Assembly: GCA_013822855.1 (NCBI GenBank)
Contig: PNLE01000021.1
Span: forward strand, 1 to 34,661
Length of the DNA stretch: 34,661 bases
Source of the DNA: Planctomyces sp.
Lineage (GTDB): Bacteria; Planctomycetota; Planctomycetia; Planctomycetales; Planctomycetaceae
Direction: 5' to 3'
The position numbers and the translations under genes are program-made. Under the pieces are notes generated by a model that saw nothing but the letters and a program-made list of their open reading frames with translations, ran no database searches and had not been told where the DNA came from. Positions 33,416 through 34,661 of this stretch are shown piece by piece (position 1 is the stretch's first letter; each line of letters starts with the position of its first letter).

Positions 33416-34402
33416 ATGCCCTATTGCTCCATCAGCTCATCCCGCATGTCCCCGCGAATGAGGACTTCATTCTGGTTGCTGCTGTGCGCCTTGGCTTCGA
33501 CACTTCCGCTCGGATGGGCCCACGCCCGGCAGGCGAAGGTGATTGAATCACCCGCCGCGAGTCAGGCAGTGGTCGTGGCCCGAGTCAACGGACGTCCGAT
33601 CACCGAGGCCCAGGTCGAGTTTCTGCGCATCTCGCGGGGCATCACGGAAGCCGATGCGTCCGGTTCGCGCGCGTCGCTGATCGAGACCCTCATTGACAGC
33701 GAACTGATCCGCGAATTCCTATCCAAGAAGCGGGTGGTCGTCGCGGAGGCCGATCTCGCCAATCGTAAGGCCCGTTTCATCGATCAGTGGAAGACCTTCG
33801 GCTACGATCTCCCGGAGCAAGTGAAAGCTTGGGGCCTGCCGGAAGCCGTCTGGGTGGCGGACATCTCGCTTCCGCTGCAATGGTACGTCTACAGCAAGAC
33901 GCAGATCACCGATGCCGCGATCCAAGCCGAGTACACGCGCGATCCCAAACGCTGGAACGGCACCCGATTGCGGGCGCGGCAACTGGTGATCCGCTGGCCA
34001 AACGGTAAGCCCGATGCCGCCACAAGAGAGAAAATCGCCGGTATCGCCCAGCGTGTGGCTGCCGGGGAAGTGACCTTCGCCGACGCAATTGCCCAGCACA
34101 GCGCGTCTCCCTCGGCCACCAAGGGGGGCGATGTCGGCTGGTTCGGCTGGCGCGGCCGGTTGCCAGCAGCGGTCAGTACGGCGGCCTATGCGCAGAAGGT
34201 GGGAGAAGTCGGGCCGCCCATCGAATCCCCTGTCGGAATCCACCTCATCGAAGTAACCGAAGTCCGCCCTGGCGAACTGAGCGTGGAAGACGCCCGCCCG
34301 GAGATTTTCGACGAACTCTCGCAGCGAATGTGGAACGATGTGGTGACCACCGGCCGCAACACCGCCCGGATCGAACGACTGAATGAGCGACCACACCCCT
34401 GA
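33416..34402 (+). CDS. Exported parvulin-type peptidyl-prolyl cis-trans isomerase
   Basis: 328 residues. A signal peptide lies within about 15-37 (R-T-S-F-W-L-L-L-C-A-L-A-S-T-L-P-L-G-W-A). The N-terminal region (about 48-150) resembles the SurA/PrsA-type chaperone helices (V-V-A-R-V-N-G-R-P-I-T-E-A, L-I-D-S-E-L-I). The parvulin domain (about 180-285) has R-A-R-Q-L-V-I, F-A-D-A-I-A-Q-H-S-A-S-P-S-A, K-G-G-D-V-G-W-F and G-I-H-L-I-E-V-T-E-V. It catalyses proline isomerisation and probably helps fold exported or outer-membrane proteins. No good ribosome binding site precedes the ATG at 33416; in-frame ATGs at 33446 and 33458 give a more standard signal peptide. Confidence 0.88.
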   Translation: MPYCSISSSRMSPRMRTSFWLLLCALASTLPLGWAHARQAKVIESPAASQAVVVARVNGRPITEAQVEFLRISRGITEADASGSRASLIETLIDSELIREFLSKKRVVVAEADLANRKARFIDQWKTFGYDLPEQVKAWGLPEAVWVADISLPLQWYVYSKTQITDAAIQAEYTRDPKRWNGTRLRARQLVIRWPNGKPDAATREKIAGIAQRVAAGEVTFADAIAQHSASPSATKGGDVGWFGWRGRLPAAVSTAAYAQKVGEVGPPIESPVGIHLIEVTEVRPGELSVEDARPEIFDELSQRMWNDVVTTGRNTARIERLNERPHP

Positions 34403-34507
34403 ATTCCCAGCGTTTTGTTCAACGCCAAGAACTCGCGTTATCAACTTTTGCTGTACGTCATATTCCATATGGCTCAATCGAAACCAACGCAAATTCACCC
34501 AGGGTGC

Positions 34508-34529
34508 CACTGCTGGCTCGCCAGCAGTG
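34508..34529. repeat. Perfect 9-base-stem palindrome
   Basis: CACTGCTGG, CTCG, CCAGCAGTG: a perfect inverted repeat about 105 bases after the PPIase gene. No T-run follows it, so it is not a classical terminator. It may be a dispersed palindromic element. Confidence 0.6.
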
Positions 34530-34581
34530 CTCCTCCCAAGAGCCAAAACCATTTCTCCCACCACCCGCTCTTCACAACCAA

Positions 34582-34595
34582 CAACTGACAACTGA
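34582..34595 (+). repeat. Tandem heptamer CAACTGA x2
   Basis: Two adjacent copies of CAACTGA in the region downstream of the PPIase gene. The array is preceded by CAACCA plus one base, as is the four-copy array at 31282-31309, so both appear to be copies of one short dispersed element. Confidence 0.8.
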
Positions 34596-34661
34596 CAAAC
34601 ACCAAAACAACAACCCGGCAGCCGCCGTCACCAGCGACCACCGGGCCGTTCAATCATCCCA

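Overview
The window comes from a planctomycete (phylum Planctomycetota, probably order Planctomycetales). The evidence is a DUF1559 prepilin-like protein with a C-terminal H-x9-DG motif, a DUF1592-series 'planctomycete cytochrome' protein, a formylglycine-generating enzyme (these bacteria are rich in sulfatases), many lipoproteins and secreted low-complexity proteins, an ECF sigma/anti-sigma pair, and moderately high GC with long antisense shadow frames. I did not identify the species. I saw no tRNA, rRNA, CRISPR array, insertion sequence or prophage gene.

Layout. 1-1477 (-): DUF1559 protein followed by a lipoprotein cut by the window edge. 1800-5166 (+): small membrane protein, then an ECF sigma factor, an anti-sigma-like membrane protein overlapping it by 4 bases, and a secreted Ser/Gly-rich protein. 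5531-8260 (+): exported S9 prolyl-oligopeptidase-family peptidase. 8290-9792 (-): SRPBCC/TIGR01777 epimerase fusion. 9972-10988 (-): sigma-70 family factor. 11218-15196 (-): probable envelope operon of an unusually large signal peptidase I, LptB and a RodA/FtsW protein. 15622-16260 (+): histidine phosphatase. 16275-20761 (-): DUF1592-series cytochrome-like protein followed by a GT39-like glycosyltransferase. 20934-24013 (+): membrane-anchored formylglycine-generating enzyme overlapping a P1B-type metal ATPase by 4 bases. 24065-27806 (-): three-gene cluster of surface proteins, two of them paralogous, with a repeat-rich, possibly attenuator-like leader between the paralogs. 28086-29303 (+): LolA-like exported protein. 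29428-31244 (+): hypothetical protein coupled to an ADP-ribosylglycohydrolase. 31377-32567 (-): DegT-family aminotransferase. 32568-33415: no convincing protein gene, but a promoter-like pair, stacked hairpins and two terminator-like hairpins that together look like a small structured RNA. 33416-34402 (+): exported parvulin-type peptidyl-prolyl isomerase. The end is non-coding with repeats.

Common theme. Most genes concern the cell envelope: protein export and processing (LepB, PPIase, LolA-like), LPS transport (LptB), wall synthesis (RodA), surface glycosylation (GT39, DegT), periplasmic sulfatase maturation (FGE) and surface lipoproteins.

The best candidates for undescribed biology are the structured RNA near 32.93-33.24 kb, the FGE/metal-ATPase pair, the hypothetical/ADP-ribosylglycohydrolase pair with a palindrome just upstream, and the paralogous surface-protein cluster with its repeat-rich leader. 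All function calls rest on reading motifs by eye; no database search was run.
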